DNA from: Burkholderiaceae bacterium
GTDB lineage: Bacteria > Pseudomonadota > Gammaproteobacteria > Burkholderiales > Burkholderiaceae_F
NCBI GenBank assembly: GCA_025055385.1
Contig: JANWXE010000167.1
Span: forward strand, 1 to 35,208
Length of the DNA stretch: 35,208 nucleotides
Direction: 5' to 3'
In this document: one piece after another, positions 8,994 through 20,686 of the stretch
How the letters are laid out: each line of letters starts with the position of its first letter
How positions within the stretch are numbered: position 1 is the stretch's first letter
Program-made: the position numbers and the translations under genes
The notes under the pieces: generated by a model
The model's input: only the letters and a program-made list of their open reading frames with translations
The model's database searches: none
Told to the model about the DNA's origin: nothing

Positions 8994-10142
8994 GTGTGGC
9001 GGCTCGCGCCGTTTTATTTTGGTTACTTTGCCAATACCGGCGTCCTGACGACGTATTTTCCGCTTTATCTAGAGTGGCGCGGGCTCTCCGCAGCGCAGAT
9101 TGGCATCGTCATGGCCGTCGCGCAAGCCATGCGCGTGGTGGGCCCCACCATCTGGGGCTGGCTGGCGGACCGCTATGTGGCCCGCGAGTGCATTCTGCGC
9201 GCCACGGCCGCCGCCGCTCTGCTTGCCTTTGTGCCGATCTTAACCCCGGGCGGCTTCGCGCTGGTGCTGGCAGTGATGTTTGTCTACCACTTTTTCCTGG
9301 CCGCGCAGGCTCCGATGGCCGAGGCGATGGCGGGGGTACACCTGCAGCGGCGCCGAAACGCCGCTGCTCAGTATGGCCGGCTGCGCGCCTGGGGCTCGTT
9401 TGGTTTCATCGCCTTGGTGCTGGCCGCCGGGCCGCTGCTTGATGGGTTGGGTGTTGCGCTGACCCCGTATCTGGTCGTGGCATTAATGGCCTTGACGGTG
9501 GCTGCGGCCTGGTATGCGCGCGATGCGCGCGGACGCGAGGCGCAGGCGCCGGCGGTCTCGCTGCGCGCGCGATTGCGCGAGCCGCGCGTGCACTGGTTTT
9601 TTGTCTCGGCGCTGCTGATGGTGTTTGCGCATGGCGCGATGTACACGTATCTGGCGCTTTATTTGGCACACCTTGGCTACAGCAAGGCCGCCATCGGCGT
9701 GTTTTGGGTGCTTGGCGTATTGTTAGAAATCGGGCTGTTCTTCGTGCAAGGGCCACTGTTCGCCCGCTACTCGCTGTTTACGCTGCTGCAGGCAACCCTG
9801 CTACTTGCTGCTCTACGCTTTTGGCTGACGGCGCAGTTCGCACGTATCGTGCCGCTGTTGGTGTTGGCGCAAATGCTGCATGCGGCAACCTTTGCGCTGC
9901 ACCACAGCATCTGCGTGGTGACGATTCAGCGCTGGTTTCCGGGCCGCGCCGCCACGCGCGGGCAGGCGCTTTACATCAGCATTGGCTATGGAATCGGCGG
10001 CACCGCCGGCAGCCTGGCTGCTGCGGGGCTTTGGTCGTCGCTCGGGCCTGCGGGGACGTTTGGGGCGAGCGCACTGGCAGCGCTGGCGGGCTGGGGGGCG
10101 GCACGGGTGGCACGCCGGCACGAACGGCCAAGCGAGATCTAA
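8994..10142 (+). CDS. MFS transporter, 3-phenylpropionate/nucleoside-symporter-like family
   Basis: The frame is open far upstream inside aroC. The first sensible start is GTG at 8994, giving 382 residues beginning with WRLAPFYFGYFANTGVLTTY, which fits the family N-terminus and normal length. About 12 hydrophobic segments are visible. GWLADRYVARE after TM2 is the MFS loop-2 motif, and QYGRLRAWGSFGF matches the HcaT/LacY-like (MFS_1_like) group. It is an inner-membrane proton-coupled transporter of unknown substrate. The start lies 10 bases past the aroC stop. The next gene (M48 protease) begins 21 bases after its end. The start codon is the least certain part. Confidence 0.88.
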   Translation: MWRLAPFYFGYFANTGVLTTYFPLYLEWRGLSAAQIGIVMAVAQAMRVVGPTIWGWLADRYVARECILRATAAAALLAFVPILTPGGFALVLAVMFVYHFFLAAQAPMAEAMAGVHLQRRRNAAAQYGRLRAWGSFGFIALVLAAGPLLDGLGVALTPYLVVALMALTVAAAWYARDARGREAQAPAVSLRARLREPRVHWFFVSALLMVFAHGAMYTYLALYLAHLGYSKAAIGVFWVLGVLLEIGLFFVQGPLFARYSLFTLLQATLLLAALRFWLTAQFARIVPLLVLAQMLHAATFALHHSICVVTIQRWFPGRAATRGQALYISIGYGIGGTAGSLAAAGLWSSLGPAGTFGASALAALAGWGAARVARRHERPSEI

Positions 10143-10163
10143 ATCTAAAAGACGGGGCGTTCG

Positions 10164-11000
10164 ATGGAATGGAGAAGAAAAATCCCATCGTGGCGGTGGC
10201 TGCTGTGGGCTGCATGCGCCATCGCGGCCACGGTGGTTGGTTGTCAGACGGTGCAGACCACACGAGGCGGGGAAGTCGGTGTCGATCGGCCACAGCGCAT
10301 GTTTGCGCTGTTATCGCCGGCGGAAGTAGAAGCAGCTGCACGCCAGCAATACCTGCAGATCGTGCAAGGCGCTGCTCGCAAGGGCATTTTGAATCCGGAC
10401 GCAAAGCAGACTGAACGGGTTCGTGCGATTGCGCAGCGGCTTATCCCGCACACAGCGGTATTTCGCGACGACGCGCCGCGCTGGCAGTGGGAGGTCAATG
10501 TGTTGAAGGTCGATCAGGTCAACGCCTGGTGCATGCCTGGCGGCAAGATCGCCGTCTACACCGGCCTGATCGAGAAACTGGCTGTCAGCGACGATGAGCT
10601 GGCTGCCGTTCTCGGGCATGAGATTGCGCATGCGCTGCGCGAGCATGCGCGCGAGCGCATGAGCCGCCAGATGGGGACTGCCGTCGGCCTGAGCGTGGTC
10701 GAGATCCTGATGGGGGTGTCGCTGGGGGATGTTGGCCAGCTGCTGGCGCAGAGTATGTTCGTGTTGCCGAATAGCCGAGAAAACGAGCTGGAGGCCGACC
10801 GTATCGGCGTTGAACTTGCCGCCCGCGCCGGATACGACCCGCGCGCCGCCATCAGCTTGTGGAAGAAAATGATGACCAACGCGCGCGCGCAGCCGCCGCA
10901 GTGGCTTTCCACGCATCCCTCGCACGAAACGCGCATGCGCGATCTTGAGGCCGTGTCGCAGCGCGTACTGCCACTGTATTTAAAGGCCCGTAGCAGCTAA
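10164..11000 (+). CDS. M48 family zinc metalloprotease, lipoprotein
   Basis: A 278-residue peptidase. The N-terminus has a basic stretch, a hydrophobic core and a lipobox-like VVGC with Cys27, so it is probably an outer- or inner-membrane-anchored periplasmic lipoprotein. The zinc site is GHEIAHALREH (His152, Glu153, His156), with the third ligand in ENELEADRIG near residue 208. QVNAWCMPGGKIAVYTGL upstream is typical of the YggG/LoiP/BepA-like M48 group. STHPSHETRMRDL near the C-terminus is the usual family end. It likely takes part in outer-membrane protein quality control, by analogy with E. coli LoiP and BepA. It lacks the TPR domain of BepA and so is nearer LoiP. Confidence 0.93.
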   Translation: MEWRRKIPSWRWLLWAACAIAATVVGCQTVQTTRGGEVGVDRPQRMFALLSPAEVEAAARQQYLQIVQGAARKGILNPDAKQTERVRAIAQRLIPHTAVFRDDAPRWQWEVNVLKVDQVNAWCMPGGKIAVYTGLIEKLAVSDDELAAVLGHEIAHALREHARERMSRQMGTAVGLSVVEILMGVSLGDVGQLLAQSMFVLPNSRENELEADRIGVELAARAGYDPRAAISLWKKMMTNARAQPPQWLSTHPSHETRMRDLEAVSQRVLPLYLKARSS

Positions 11001-11014
11001 CGTGAACGGTTAGC
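10996..11014. terminator. weak bidirectional hairpin between convergent genes
   Basis: GCTAAC at 10996-11001 and GTTAGC at 11009-11014 form a 6-bp stem with a 7-base loop. The stem contains the TAA stop of the M48 gene and, on the other strand, the TAA stop of the dioxygenase gene. It is placed where a shared terminator would be expected, but there is no T-run on either side, so termination is only suggested. Confidence 0.3.
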
Positions 11015-11738
11015 CGAGCACCAATGCGATACGCGCCATGCGCCGCGTCAGGGCCGCAAGCGGATGATTGGCGCGTGTGGGCTCAAGCCGAAGCGTAACG
11101 AGTGCGCGCTCAGCTGCGCTCAGGCGCCGGTACAAAAAATCGCTTGCATTGCCAGGGTGCTCGGGCAAATAAAGCTGGGAGGCCAGCGCGGCGTGGCCGA
11201 TAGCCTGCACGCGCACGTGGATATGCGGTGTACGGCCGGGATAAGGCACGGGCTCAATGGTGCGAAAATGAAACACACCGTCGGCATCAGTGCGTGTTTG
11301 CCCGTAACCCTGAAAGTGGGGGTCGCGCTCAGAGTCGGCCCCGCCGTGCGGATGGTGGTATACGGCGTTGGCGTCGCATTGCCAAATCTCCACGCGCGCT
11401 TGCGCAAGTGGTTTTCCGCGGCGCGTCAACACACGTCCGGTCAAATACAGCGGCACGCCGCGCGTCAACACACGCTCGCCGTCCACCGTGAGAAGATCGG
11501 CGTCGGTCTCTTGCGGCTGCTCGGCGACGCTACGAGGGTAAAACGGGCCTAACGTCTGCTGCGGGGTGGGCGCCAGCAGGCCCGCTGTGGCGGCTGTCGG
11601 AGGCGTCGACAGCAGAGGTGCAGTCAGCAGCGTCGCTAGCGCGTGGCGGCGCTGCAGCAGGCGGGAATTGTTCGTGCGATCGTTAATTGGCACGTCGGCC
11701 GAAGCGCGGGGAAGGTAAGTTGCAACGGGTTCAGACAT
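11010..11738 (-). CDS. intradiol ring-cleavage dioxygenase-like protein, exported
   Basis: This 242-residue protein carries the non-haem iron(III) site of intradiol dioxygenases: Tyr127 in AVYHHPHGG, then Tyr166, His172 and His174 in [12 protein letters not shown]. The start of the fold is seen as [12 protein letters not shown] near 60. A twin-arginine-like sequence [12 protein letters not shown] near residues 27-38, followed by a hydrophobic stretch, suggests Tat export. This is usual for the protocatechuate-dioxygenase-beta-like group found alone in genomes. The natural substrate is unknown, and no catechol pathway genes lie near. The gene converges on the M48 gene and is divergent from leuC. 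The chosen ATG has no clear Shine-Dalgarno, so the N-terminus is uncertain. Confidence 0.85.
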   Translation of the reverse strand: MSEPVATYLPRASADVPINDRTNNSRLLQRRHALATLLTAPLLSTPPTAATAGLLAPTPQQTLGPFYPRSVAEQPQETDADLLTVDGERVLTRGVPLYLTGRVLTRRGKPLAQARVEIWQCDANAVYHHPHGGADSERDPHFQGYGQTRTDADGVFHFRTIEPVPYPGRTPHIHVRVQAIGHAALASQLYLPEHPGNASDFLYRRLSAAERALVTLRLEPTRANHPLAALTRRMARIALVLG

Positions 11739-11828
11739 GCCGTGTGCGCGAAGGTTCCAGCCAGAATCGTGCGGTGCGGTGGCATAATTTCAGCCCTTTA
11801 CCAAGCTTTTGCCATCTGCGCTGCAGCC

Positions 11829-13244
11829 GTGGCCAAGACCCTTTACGACAAATTGTGGGATGAGCACGTTGTGCATGTGGAGCCCGACGGCACGACGGTG
11901 CTGTACATCGACCGTCACCTCGTGCACGAGGTGACAAGTCCGCAGGCCTTCGAAGGCCTGCGATTGGCCGGGCGCAAGCCGTGGCGCACGTCCTCGATCG
12001 TTGCTACGGCCGATCACAACACGCCGACGACAGGCTGGGAGCGCGGGCTCGAGGGGGTGGCTGATCCGGTCTCACGCGAGCAGATTATCACCCTCGATGC
12101 GAACATTAAGGCGTTTGGTGCGGCGGCGTACTTTCCGTTTCGGGACCCCCGGCAGGGCATCGTGCACGTAATTGGACCCGAGCTCGGGGCGACCTTGCCT
12201 GGCATGACCGTGGTCTGCGGCGACTCCCACACCAGCACACACGGGGCGCTGGCGGCACTTGCGTTCGGCATCGGAACCTCCGAGGTCGAGCATGTCCTCG
12301 CCACGCAGACGCTGCTGACGCGCAAGTCGAAGAACATGCTGGTGCGTGTGGAGGGCGCATTGCCGCGTGGCGTCACCGCCAAGGACGTCATCCTGGCCGT
12401 CATCGGCCAGATCGGCACGGCCGGTGGCACCGGGTACGCGATCGAATTCGGCGGCTCCACCATCCGCGCGCTGTCGATCGAGGGCCGCATGACGATTTGC
12501 AACATGGCGATCGAGGCCGGCGCGCGGGCTGGCATTGTCGCCGTGGATGAAAAGACGATCGACTACGTCCGCGGCCGGCCGTTCGCACCAACAGGCGCCC
12601 TGTGGGACCAGGCGGTTGCTTATTGGCGCACCCTGCGTTCGGATCCTGACGCCGTTTTTGACCGCACGGTGCAGCTGGATGCTGCCGCGCTGAAACCTCA
12701 TGTAACTTGGGGTACCTCACCGGAGATGGTGACGACTATCGATGGCCGCGTGCCGGATCCGCGAGAGGAAAGTGATCCGGTGCGGCGTGCCGGCTATGAA
12801 CGGGCCCTGCAGTACATGGGGCTTCAGCCCGGCATGCCGATCACAGACATCCGCATCGACAAGGTCTTCATCGGCTCCTGCACAAACTCCCGAATAGAGG
12901 ATCTGCGCGCAGCGGCGCAGATCGTGCGCGGCCGGCGCATCGCGGATAACGTGCGCCAGGCGCTGGTCGTGCCGGGCTCCGGCACCGTCAAGCGCCAGGC
13001 CGAAGCGGAAGGGCTAAACAAGATTTTCCGCGACGCGGGCTTTGAGTGGCGCGAGCCGGGTTGTTCGATGTGCCTTGGCATGAACGCCGATCGCCTCGAA
13101 CCGGGCGAGCGTTGCGCGTCCACCTCCAACCGGAACTTTGAGGGTCGGCAGGGCGCCGGCGGACGCACGCATCTGCTCAGCCCGCCGATGGCCGCGGCGG
13201 CGGCGATTGCCGGACGCTTCATCGACGTGCGGCAAATGATGTGA
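11829..13244 (+). CDS. leuC: 3-isopropylmalate dehydratase large subunit
   Basis: The start is taken as GTG at 11829, giving 471 residues beginning [14 protein letters not shown] after the initiator; this matches the standard LeuC N-terminus. The frame is open further upstream, but that part does not resemble the family. Iron-sulfur cluster cysteines lie in [13 protein letters not shown] and [19 protein letters not shown], and [21 protein letters not shown] is the aconitase-family signature. With LeuD it isomerises 2-isopropylmalate to 3-isopropylmalate in leucine synthesis. leuD follows after 10 bases with a GAGGGG Shine-Dalgarno, and leuB overlaps leuD. The upstream spacer of about 90 bases holds a CATAAT at 11783-11788 that could be a -10, but no good -35 goes with it. 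Confidence 0.97.
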   Translation: MAKTLYDKLWDEHVVHVEPDGTTVLYIDRHLVHEVTSPQAFEGLRLAGRKPWRTSSIVATADHNTPTTGWERGLEGVADPVSREQIITLDANIKAFGAAAYFPFRDPRQGIVHVIGPELGATLPGMTVVCGDSHTSTHGALAALAFGIGTSEVEHVLATQTLLTRKSKNMLVRVEGALPRGVTAKDVILAVIGQIGTAGGTGYAIEFGGSTIRALSIEGRMTICNMAIEAGARAGIVAVDEKTIDYVRGRPFAPTGALWDQAVAYWRTLRSDPDAVFDRTVQLDAAALKPHVTWGTSPEMVTTIDGRVPDPREESDPVRRAGYERALQYMGLQPGMPITDIRIDKVFIGSCTNSRIEDLRAAAQIVRGRRIADNVRQALVVPGSGTVKRQAEAEGLNKIFRDAGFEWREPGCSMCLGMNADRLEPGERCASTSNRNFEGRQGAGGRTHLLSPPMAAAAAIAGRFIDVRQMM

Positions 13245-13254
13245 GGGGCCGCCG

Positions 13255-14975
<1,721 letters not shown>

Positions 14976-15019
14976 AGCGGCACGCTAGGAGAGGACTGAA
15001 CACGGCAGCGGAGATCGCC

Positions 15020-16147
15020 ATGAAAGTGGGCATTGTGGGTTGGCGGGGAATGGTTGGTTCCGTACTGATGGAACGGATGGTCGCCGAGCGAGATTTTGAG
15101 CTGTTCGACGCGGTGTTCTTCAGCACATCAAATGCGGGCGGGGCGGCGCCCGCGGTGCCGCGTGCATCAGCGACCCTGCAGGACGCCAACGACATCGCTG
15201 CGCTTGCGGCCTGCGATGCGATCCTGACCTGCCAGGGCGGCGAGTACACCGCGGCCGTGCATCCGCGGCTGCGCGCCGCGGGCTGGCGGGGCTACTGGAT
15301 CGATGCCGCCTCGACGCTGCGCATGAACGAGAACGCGGTGATCGTCCTTGACCCGGTCAACCGGCCGGTGATTGACCGAGCGCTGGCCGCGGGCGTGCGC
15401 GACTTCATCGGCGGCAACTGCACTGTGAGCCTCATGTTGCTCGCGCTGGACGGCCTACTGAAAGCAGATCTGATCGAATGGATCACGGCGATGACTTATC
15501 AGGCCGCCTCCGGTGCTGGCGCTCAGAACATGCGCGAGCTGCTTGAGCAGATGGGCTATGTGCACGGCGCGGTCAAGCATTTGCTGGCTGATCCAAACGC
15601 GGCCATCCTTGAGATCGATCGGCAGGTGACCGCCGCGCTGCAGTCGGAGGGTTTGCCGCGAGCCCATTTTGGCGTGCCGCTGGCCGGCAGCTTGATTCCG
15701 TGGATCGACAAGGATCTCGGCAATGGCATAAGCCGTGAAGAATGGAAGGGGGGCGCCGAAGCAAACAAGATCCTCGGCCGCCCGCCGATGGGGCAGCCGG
15801 GCGCGCTGATTGTCGAAGGCATTTGCGTGCGTGTCGGCGCGATGCGCTGCCACAGCCAGGCACTCACGATCAAATTGAAGCGTGATCTGCCGCTGTCTGA
15901 AATCGAGTATCTGCTAGGCAAGGGCAACCCGTGGGTACGGCTCGTGCCAAACAACCGCGAGGACAGCGTGCGGGAACTGACACCGGCGCGCGTGAGCGGC
16001 ACGCTGCAGATTCCTATCGGCCGCGTGCGCAAGCTTGCCATCGGCGCTGAGTATTTAAGCGCGTTCACATTAGGTGATCAGTTGCTCTGGGGCGCGGCCG
16101 AACCCTTGCGACGCATGCTGCGCATCCTTTTGGGCCGCCTCGACTAG
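15020..16147 (+). CDS. asd: aspartate-semialdehyde dehydrogenase
   Basis: A protein of 375 residues with the N-terminal NADP-binding loop [18 protein letters not shown], the catalytic cysteine in [11 protein letters not shown] (Cys134), [17 protein letters not shown], and the later [18 protein letters not shown] with the active-site His. It matches the longer gamma/beta-proteobacterial Asd type. It reduces aspartyl phosphate to aspartate semialdehyde, the branch point for lysine, diaminopimelate, threonine and methionine. A GGAG element sits a few bases before the ATG. It lies between leuB and fimV, the usual place in Burkholderiales. Confidence 0.97.
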   Translation: MKVGIVGWRGMVGSVLMERMVAERDFELFDAVFFSTSNAGGAAPAVPRASATLQDANDIAALAACDAILTCQGGEYTAAVHPRLRAAGWRGYWIDAASTLRMNENAVIVLDPVNRPVIDRALAAGVRDFIGGNCTVSLMLLALDGLLKADLIEWITAMTYQAASGAGAQNMRELLEQMGYVHGAVKHLLADPNAAILEIDRQVTAALQSEGLPRAHFGVPLAGSLIPWIDKDLGNGISREEWKGGAEANKILGRPPMGQPGALIVEGICVRVGAMRCHSQALTIKLKRDLPLSEIEYLLGKGNPWVRLVPNNREDSVRELTPARVSGTLQIPIGRVRKLAIGAEYLSAFTLGDQLLWGAAEPLRRMLRILLGRLD

Positions 16148-16178
16148 ACGCGGCCGCGCACTGCAATCGACCGGAACG

Positions 16179-16199
16179 GCGGGTTTTTCTCCCGCTTTC
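16179..16199 (+). terminator. possible weak terminator after asd
   Basis: GCGGG at 16179-16183 can pair with CCCGC at 16191-16195 around a T-rich 7-base loop, followed by CTTTCC. The stem is only 5 bp and the T-run is short, so termination would be partial at best. It lies in the 141-bp gap between asd and fimV, a reasonable place for an operon boundary. Confidence 0.28.
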
Positions 16200-16288
16200 C
16201 CGTGACTTGTGGCGGCATCTGAACTTGCTTGCCTAAGTGTCTGATGTTATGTTCGAAAACAGCTTCGAGCGCCTGCAGGGGGGCAGCG

Positions 16289-19210
16289 GTGGCATCTAAC
16301 AAGCAAGGGCGTGCACCAGCGCCCAGTGCACTGTTCGTAGCGATATCGCTCGCGCTAACAGCGCCGATGACGGAAGCTGCGGGGCTGGGCCGGTTGACTG
16401 TGCAATCGGCACTTGGGCAGCCGCTGCGAGCTGAGGTTGAAGTGACGTCGGTCAGTCGGGAAGAGGCCGGGACACTTTCTGTGCGCTTGGCGCCGCCATC
16501 GGCGTTCCGTCAAGCTAATCTCGAATTTAATCCAGCGCTGTCGGCGTTGCGGTTCGATCTGGAACGGCGCGGGGACAATACCTATGTCGTGCGCATCTCG
16601 TCACTGCAGCCGATTAACGAACCATATTTGGATTTGTTGCTTGAACTGAGCTGGGCAACCGGCCGCGTGCTGCGCGAATACACGGTATTGCTGGATCCGC
16701 CAGCCCTGCGTACTGCGCCTGAAGTGATTGCGCCGGTGACGCCGCCGACGGCGGCGCAGCCATCGGTGGCTGCGCCGCAGCCTAGTGTCGTCTCCCCACC
16801 CGCGGCGGCAGCAGTGGCGGCGCCGCCCGTGCCAGCGGCGCGCCAGACCCCTGAAGGCGGCGCGGCGGCGGCAGCCCCTGTCGCTGGCAGCACATATACG
16901 ATCCGGCGTGGCGATACGCTAAGCCAAATCGCGGCTCAGGTTAAGCCGCCAGAGGTGTCGCTAGAACAAATGCTGGTGGCGCTGTTTCGCGCCAATCCAA
17001 ACGCTTTTGTCGGCCAGAACATGAACCGCATGCTGGCTGGCCGCGTCCTGACCATCCCATCGGCTGCTGATGCCCTCGCAGTGTCGGTTGCCGAGGCGAG
17101 GCAAGAAGTCGCTGCGCAGAGCGCTGATTTTGCGCAGTACCGTAGCCGACTCGCACAAGCCGCGACGGCGGCATCTGCAGCCGACGTTACGGCGGCCGCC
17201 CCTGCCGGACAGGGGCGTGTTACGACGCGCGTTGAGGATAAAGCGGCACCGGCCAAGTCCGGCGACCAACTAAAGATTGCGCGCGTCGAGCCGTCGACAC
17301 CGGGCGCCCCAAGCAAGGCGGCTGATGATGAGGCCGTGGCGCGCCAGCGCGCGCTGAAAGAGCAGGAGGAGCGGGCCGCAGAGCTCAAGAAGGCAAACGA
17401 GCAGCTGAAGAAGGCGCTTGAGCTGCAAAGCAAGGTCGGCGCAGCGTTACAGCAGCAAGCCGAAGCGAAGAAAGAGTCTGAGAAGGGCGTTTCAGCGGCA
17501 ACGCAATCGGCAGCGCCTGCGGCAGCGGACGCTACGAAGGCCATGGCGCCGGTTCAGTCGCCAAAGCAGGCCGCCGAGGTGTCGAAGGCGGATGCGCCGA
17601 AGCCTGATGCACCAAGCGCCGAGCCGGCAAAAGCGCAGGCAACTGCACCAGCAGTGACGCCTGCGGCTGAGATCGCGCGGGTCGAGCCCAAGAAGCCAGA
17701 GCCTCCGAAAGCGGCTGCGCCTGCGTCAGCCGAGCCAGGTTTCTTTGATTTCCTCAAGGATTCGACGACGGCGGGCTTGCTTGCGCTGGTCGTCGCGTTG
17801 TTCGGCGCGCTCATTGGGCTGAACCTTTATCGCAAGCGCAAGCTGGACAAGGCCGAGGAGCAAAGCGCGGGCGAGGGATTGCGTGCGAACTCCCTCTTCG
17901 GGCAGACCGGTGGCCAAAGCGTCGACACCGGCACGACGAGCACCTTCAATTCCAGTTTTATTCCAGCGGCCTCGCAGCTTGATTCCAATGAAGTCGATCC
18001 GGTGGCGGAAGCCGATGTTTACATCGCCTATGGCCGCGAGGAGCAAGCCGAAGAGATTCTGAAGGAAGCGCTGCGACTGCAGCCAGATCGGCATGCGGTG
18101 CGGCTGAAGTTGCTTGAAATCTATGCGCGGCGCGGCGATAAAGCGAGCTTTAACGCGCTGGTTGAGGAGCTGCGAGAACGCACCGGCGGCGTTGGCGAAG
18201 AGTGGGAGCGGGCGGTGAAAATCGGCCGCGCGATGGATCCTAACCATCCGATGTTCGCAACGGCTGCGAATGCCGAGGTGTCTCGTGGTCCGACCACCGA
18301 GCTGCGTCTGACGCCCAACACCGGCGCGCCGCTGGGGGCCGCAGCGGCCGCAGCCACCACAGCCGGGCTCGACAAGACTCAGCCATTGATGGCCGAGACT
18401 GGGCTGCACCTGGCGCCTGAGTCGAAGCTCGACACCGCGATGCCGGTGGACACGCGCATGACGGGTGATACGAGCATGCCGCTGGATCGGCCGACGGCTG
18501 CGGACGCCTCAAAGCCGCCTAGCCTTGGCGCGGCCGTACCGTTGGAGGCTGACCTGCCGGCGGCAAAACCGGCGCCAACGGTGGAGGCTTTCAGCGGCCG
18601 TCCGGTGGAGCGAATCGATTTCGCCGCGCTGGACTTTGACCTGGGCGCGCCCGCCGAACCTGTAGCTGCACAGCCAGCTGCAGCAGTCTCGAAGGCAGAG
18701 GCGGCCCGGGTCGAGGCAGAAGCGATGCCGACGATGGATTTTACGTTCCCATCTACGCAGGCGTCGTCGGCGGCTGGCGCAGGGTCGACAGCAGGCGCGC
18801 GCATGACCATCCCGGACGTAGACCTCACGTTGCCGCCACTAACCAGCGGGCCTGTGCCGCCGCCGGCTCCGCAGAAAGAGCAGGTCGCGCGGCCTACGCT
18901 GCTGGGGGATGTCGGCGCATTGCCTGACGAGCAAGCCCCGCGCTTGACCTCAAACACGGATCAGGCGACTGTTCCACTGATTGACTTCGATCTAACCGGT
19001 ACAGACGTCGATCTAGGCGGCCGCCGCACCGAGACGCAGGCGGGCAGCCCGCTAGCGGCGCAGATGGCGACCAAGCTCGATTTGGCGCGCGGTTACATCG
19101 ATCTGGGCGTGAAGGATGGCGCACGCGAGCTGCTGGAGGAAGTGATGCGCGATGGTACGCGCGAGCAGCGCCAGCAGGCGGTCGAGCTGCTCAAGCAAAT
19201 CGAGGGCTAA
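16289..19210 (+). CDS. fimV: FimV-like LysM-containing inner-membrane protein
   Basis: A protein of 973 residues if it starts at GTG 16289, which follows a GGGGGG run by five bases; the frame is open about 60 bases further up. A signal peptide is followed by AAGLGRLTVQSALGQPLRAE, the FimV N-terminal domain. A LysM domain (TYTIRRGDTLSQIA to GRVLTIPS) spans about residues 200-255. Then come an Ala/Lys/Glu-rich coiled-coil and linker region, one membrane helix near 491-515, a TPR-like EQAEEILKEALRLQPDR block, and the C-terminal FimV domain LARGYIDLGVKDGARELLEE. FimV proteins bind peptidoglycan and support type IV pilus assembly and polar organisation. The low-complexity middle makes many false open frames. 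Confidence 0.93.
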   Translation: MASNKQGRAPAPSALFVAISLALTAPMTEAAGLGRLTVQSALGQPLRAEVEVTSVSREEAGTLSVRLAPPSAFRQANLEFNPALSALRFDLERRGDNTYVVRISSLQPINEPYLDLLLELSWATGRVLREYTVLLDPPALRTAPEVIAPVTPPTAAQPSVAAPQPSVVSPPAAAAVAAPPVPAARQTPEGGAAAAAPVAGSTYTIRRGDTLSQIAAQVKPPEVSLEQMLVALFRANPNAFVGQNMNRMLAGRVLTIPSAADALAVSVAEARQEVAAQSADFAQYRSRLAQAATAASAADVTAAAPAGQGRVTTRVEDKAAPAKSGDQLKIARVEPSTPGAPSKAADDEAVARQRALKEQEERAAELKKANEQLKKALELQSKVGAALQQQAEAKKESEKGVSAATQSAAPAAADATKAMAPVQSPKQAAEVSKADAPKPDAPSAEPAKAQATAPAVTPAAEIARVEPKKPEPPKAAAPASAEPGFFDFLKDSTTAGLLALVVALFGALIGLNLYRKRKLDKAEEQSAGEGLRANSLFGQTGGQSVDTGTTSTFNSSFIPAASQLDSNEVDPVAEADVYIAYGREEQAEEILKEALRLQPDRHAVRLKLLEIYARRGDKASFNALVEELRERTGGVGEEWERAVKIGRAMDPNHPMFATAANAEVSRGPTTELRLTPNTGAPLGAAAAAATTAGLDKTQPLMAETGLHLAPESKLDTAMPVDTRMTGDTSMPLDRPTAADASKPPSLGAAVPLEADLPAAKPAPTVEAFSGRPVERIDFAALDFDLGAPAEPVAAQPAAAVSKAEAARVEAEAMPTMDFTFPSTQASSAAGAGSTAGARMTIPDVDLTLPPLTSGPVPPPAPQKEQVARPTLLGDVGALPDEQAPRLTSNTDQATVPLIDFDLTGTDVDLGGRRTETQAGSPLAAQMATKLDLARGYIDLGVKDGARELLEEVMRDGTREQRQQAVELLKQIEG

Positions 19211-19264
19211 CCAGCGTAGCGCGTTGGGGCGGGCGCGCCGTGTGCGCCGGTCCGTTGATTTTCA

Positions 19265-20050
19265 ATGCCCCGTATTGCGCTTGGTTTGCAATATGACGGC
19301 TCAGCGTTCTGCGGCTGGCAGACGCAAGCAAGCGCTTGCGCGGTGCAGGATGCGTTGCAGCGTGCGTTGCGCAACTTCTTACACGAGGAGGTTCAAATTG
19401 TGTGCGCGGGCCGAACAGACGCCGGCGTGCACGCGACGTACCAGGTTGTTCATTTTGACACCCAGCGCGTGCGACCGCTCGCTGCCTGGGTACGCGGTGT
19501 CAATGCGCAGCTGCCTGCAACCATTGCCGTGCGTTGGGCGCGGGTGGTACCGCCGGATTTTCATGCACGCTATTCCGCACGCGCGCGGCGGTATGACTAC
19601 TGGATCCTGAACGACCCCGTACGCGCACCCTTGCTTGTTGGGCGCGTGGGGTGGGTGTTCCGTCCGCTTGACGTGACGGCGATGCAGCAGGCGGCAGCCT
19701 TACTGGTCGGCACACATGACTTTTCCGCCTTCCGCTCGGCCGAATGTCAGGCAGCCACCCCCGTGCGCGAGTTGCGGCTGCTGACGGTGCAGCGGTACGG
19801 CACGCTGATCCGGGTGCGGGCTGTCGCGAATGCCTTCTTGCATCACATGGTACGCAACATCGTTGGCACGCTCGTATATGTGGGCCTTGGGCGGCAACCG
19901 CCCCAGTGGGCCGGCGAGGTCTTAGCTCGGCGCAATCGCGCGCTGGCTGCGCCTACCTTTAGTGCCGATGGTTTGTATCTGACCCACGTCGAGTACCATC
20001 CAGCGTTTGACCTGCCGGCGCCCCAGGATGTGCCGCCTCTGCTCACATGA
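19265..20050 (+). CDS. truA: tRNA pseudouridine(38-40) synthase
   Basis: 261 residues. RIALGLQYDGSAFCGWQTQ at the start and CAGRTDAGVHATYQVVHFDT with catalytic Asp52 identify TruA. GTHDFSAFRSAECQ and ANAFLHHMVRNIVGTLVYVG are the later conserved blocks. The enzyme modifies uridines 38-40 in the anticodon arm of many tRNAs. The ATG at 19265 comes 54 bases after fimV. Its stop overlaps the trpF start (ATGATG), so translation is coupled to the tryptophan genes. fimV-truA-trpF is a conserved order in betaproteobacteria. Confidence 0.97.
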   Translation: MPRIALGLQYDGSAFCGWQTQASACAVQDALQRALRNFLHEEVQIVCAGRTDAGVHATYQVVHFDTQRVRPLAAWVRGVNAQLPATIAVRWARVVPPDFHARYSARARRYDYWILNDPVRAPLLVGRVGWVFRPLDVTAMQQAAALLVGTHDFSAFRSAECQAATPVRELRLLTVQRYGTLIRVRAVANAFLHHMVRNIVGTLVYVGLGRQPPQWAGEVLARRNRALAAPTFSADGLYLTHVEYHPAFDLPAPQDVPPLLT

Positions 20051-20682
20051 TGCGCACACGGATCAAGTTTTGTGGAATTACCCGCGCGGTCGATCTGGAG
20101 GCCGCTGCGGCATCGGGCGCGGACGCAGTGGGTTTCGTCTGCTATGAGCGCAGCCCTCGCTATGTAAGCCTGCCACAGCTGCGGGAGTTAGCGCGCGCAC
20201 TGCCGCCGTTCTTGCAGCCGGTACTGCTGTTCGTCAACGCGCCGCCGACGCAGGTTACGGCTGCACTCGAATTGGTGCCGCAGGCGCTCTTGCAATTTCA
20301 CGGCGACGAGGACCCTGAGGCATGTGCCCGTCATGGACGTCCATTTATCCGCGCCGTGCGCATGCGCGACGGGGTCGATTTGTTAGACTGCGAACGGCGT
20401 TATGCACACGCTTGTGCCCTGCTGGCTGATGCGCCCACGCCCGGCTACGGTGGCTCGGGTGCGAGCTTCGAGTGGTCGCGGCTGCCGCCGCCCTCAGTGC
20501 GGCGCAAGGCGCTGGTGCTAGCGGGAGGGCTGACACCCGAAAACGTTGGTGCGGCAATCGGGCTCGTGCGGCCATATGCGGTGGACGTATCAAGCGGCAT
20601 TGAAGATGGCCCGGGTGTGAAGAGCGCAGCGAAGATGCGCCGCTTTGTGGCCGCCGTGCGGGCAACCGACGCCATTCAGTGA
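20047..20682 (+). CDS. trpF: phosphoribosylanthranilate isomerase
   Basis: This 211-residue TIM barrel has the TrpF signature [20 protein letters not shown] at residues 6-25 and the phosphate-binding end [14 protein letters not shown] ... [17 protein letters not shown]. The enzyme converts phosphoribosylanthranilate to CdRP in tryptophan synthesis. Two adjacent ATG codons (20047 and 20050) are possible starts; the first overlaps the truA stop. trpB begins four bases after its stop. The anthranilate-synthase genes (trpE, trpG) and trpC, trpD are not in the window, a split trp arrangement that is normal for this group. Confidence 0.96.
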   Translation: MMRTRIKFCGITRAVDLEAAAASGADAVGFVCYERSPRYVSLPQLRELARALPPFLQPVLLFVNAPPTQVTAALELVPQALLQFHGDEDPEACARHGRPFIRAVRMRDGVDLLDCERRYAHACALLADAPTPGYGGSGASFEWSRLPPPSVRRKALVLAGGLTPENVGAAIGLVRPYAVDVSSGIEDGPGVKSAAKMRRFVAAVRATDAIQ

Positions 20683-20686
20683 GCCG

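Noticed and set aside
11643-11828. N-terminal extension of leuC by 62 codons
   Set aside because: The extension overlaps the divergent dioxygenase gene and its promoter region and is unlike LeuC; GTG 11829 gives the standard N-terminus.
16582-18957. Several long minus-strand open frames inside fimV
   Set aside because: They are Ala/Ser/Cys-rich mirror frames of the Ala/Pro/Lys-rich fimV linker and resemble no family.
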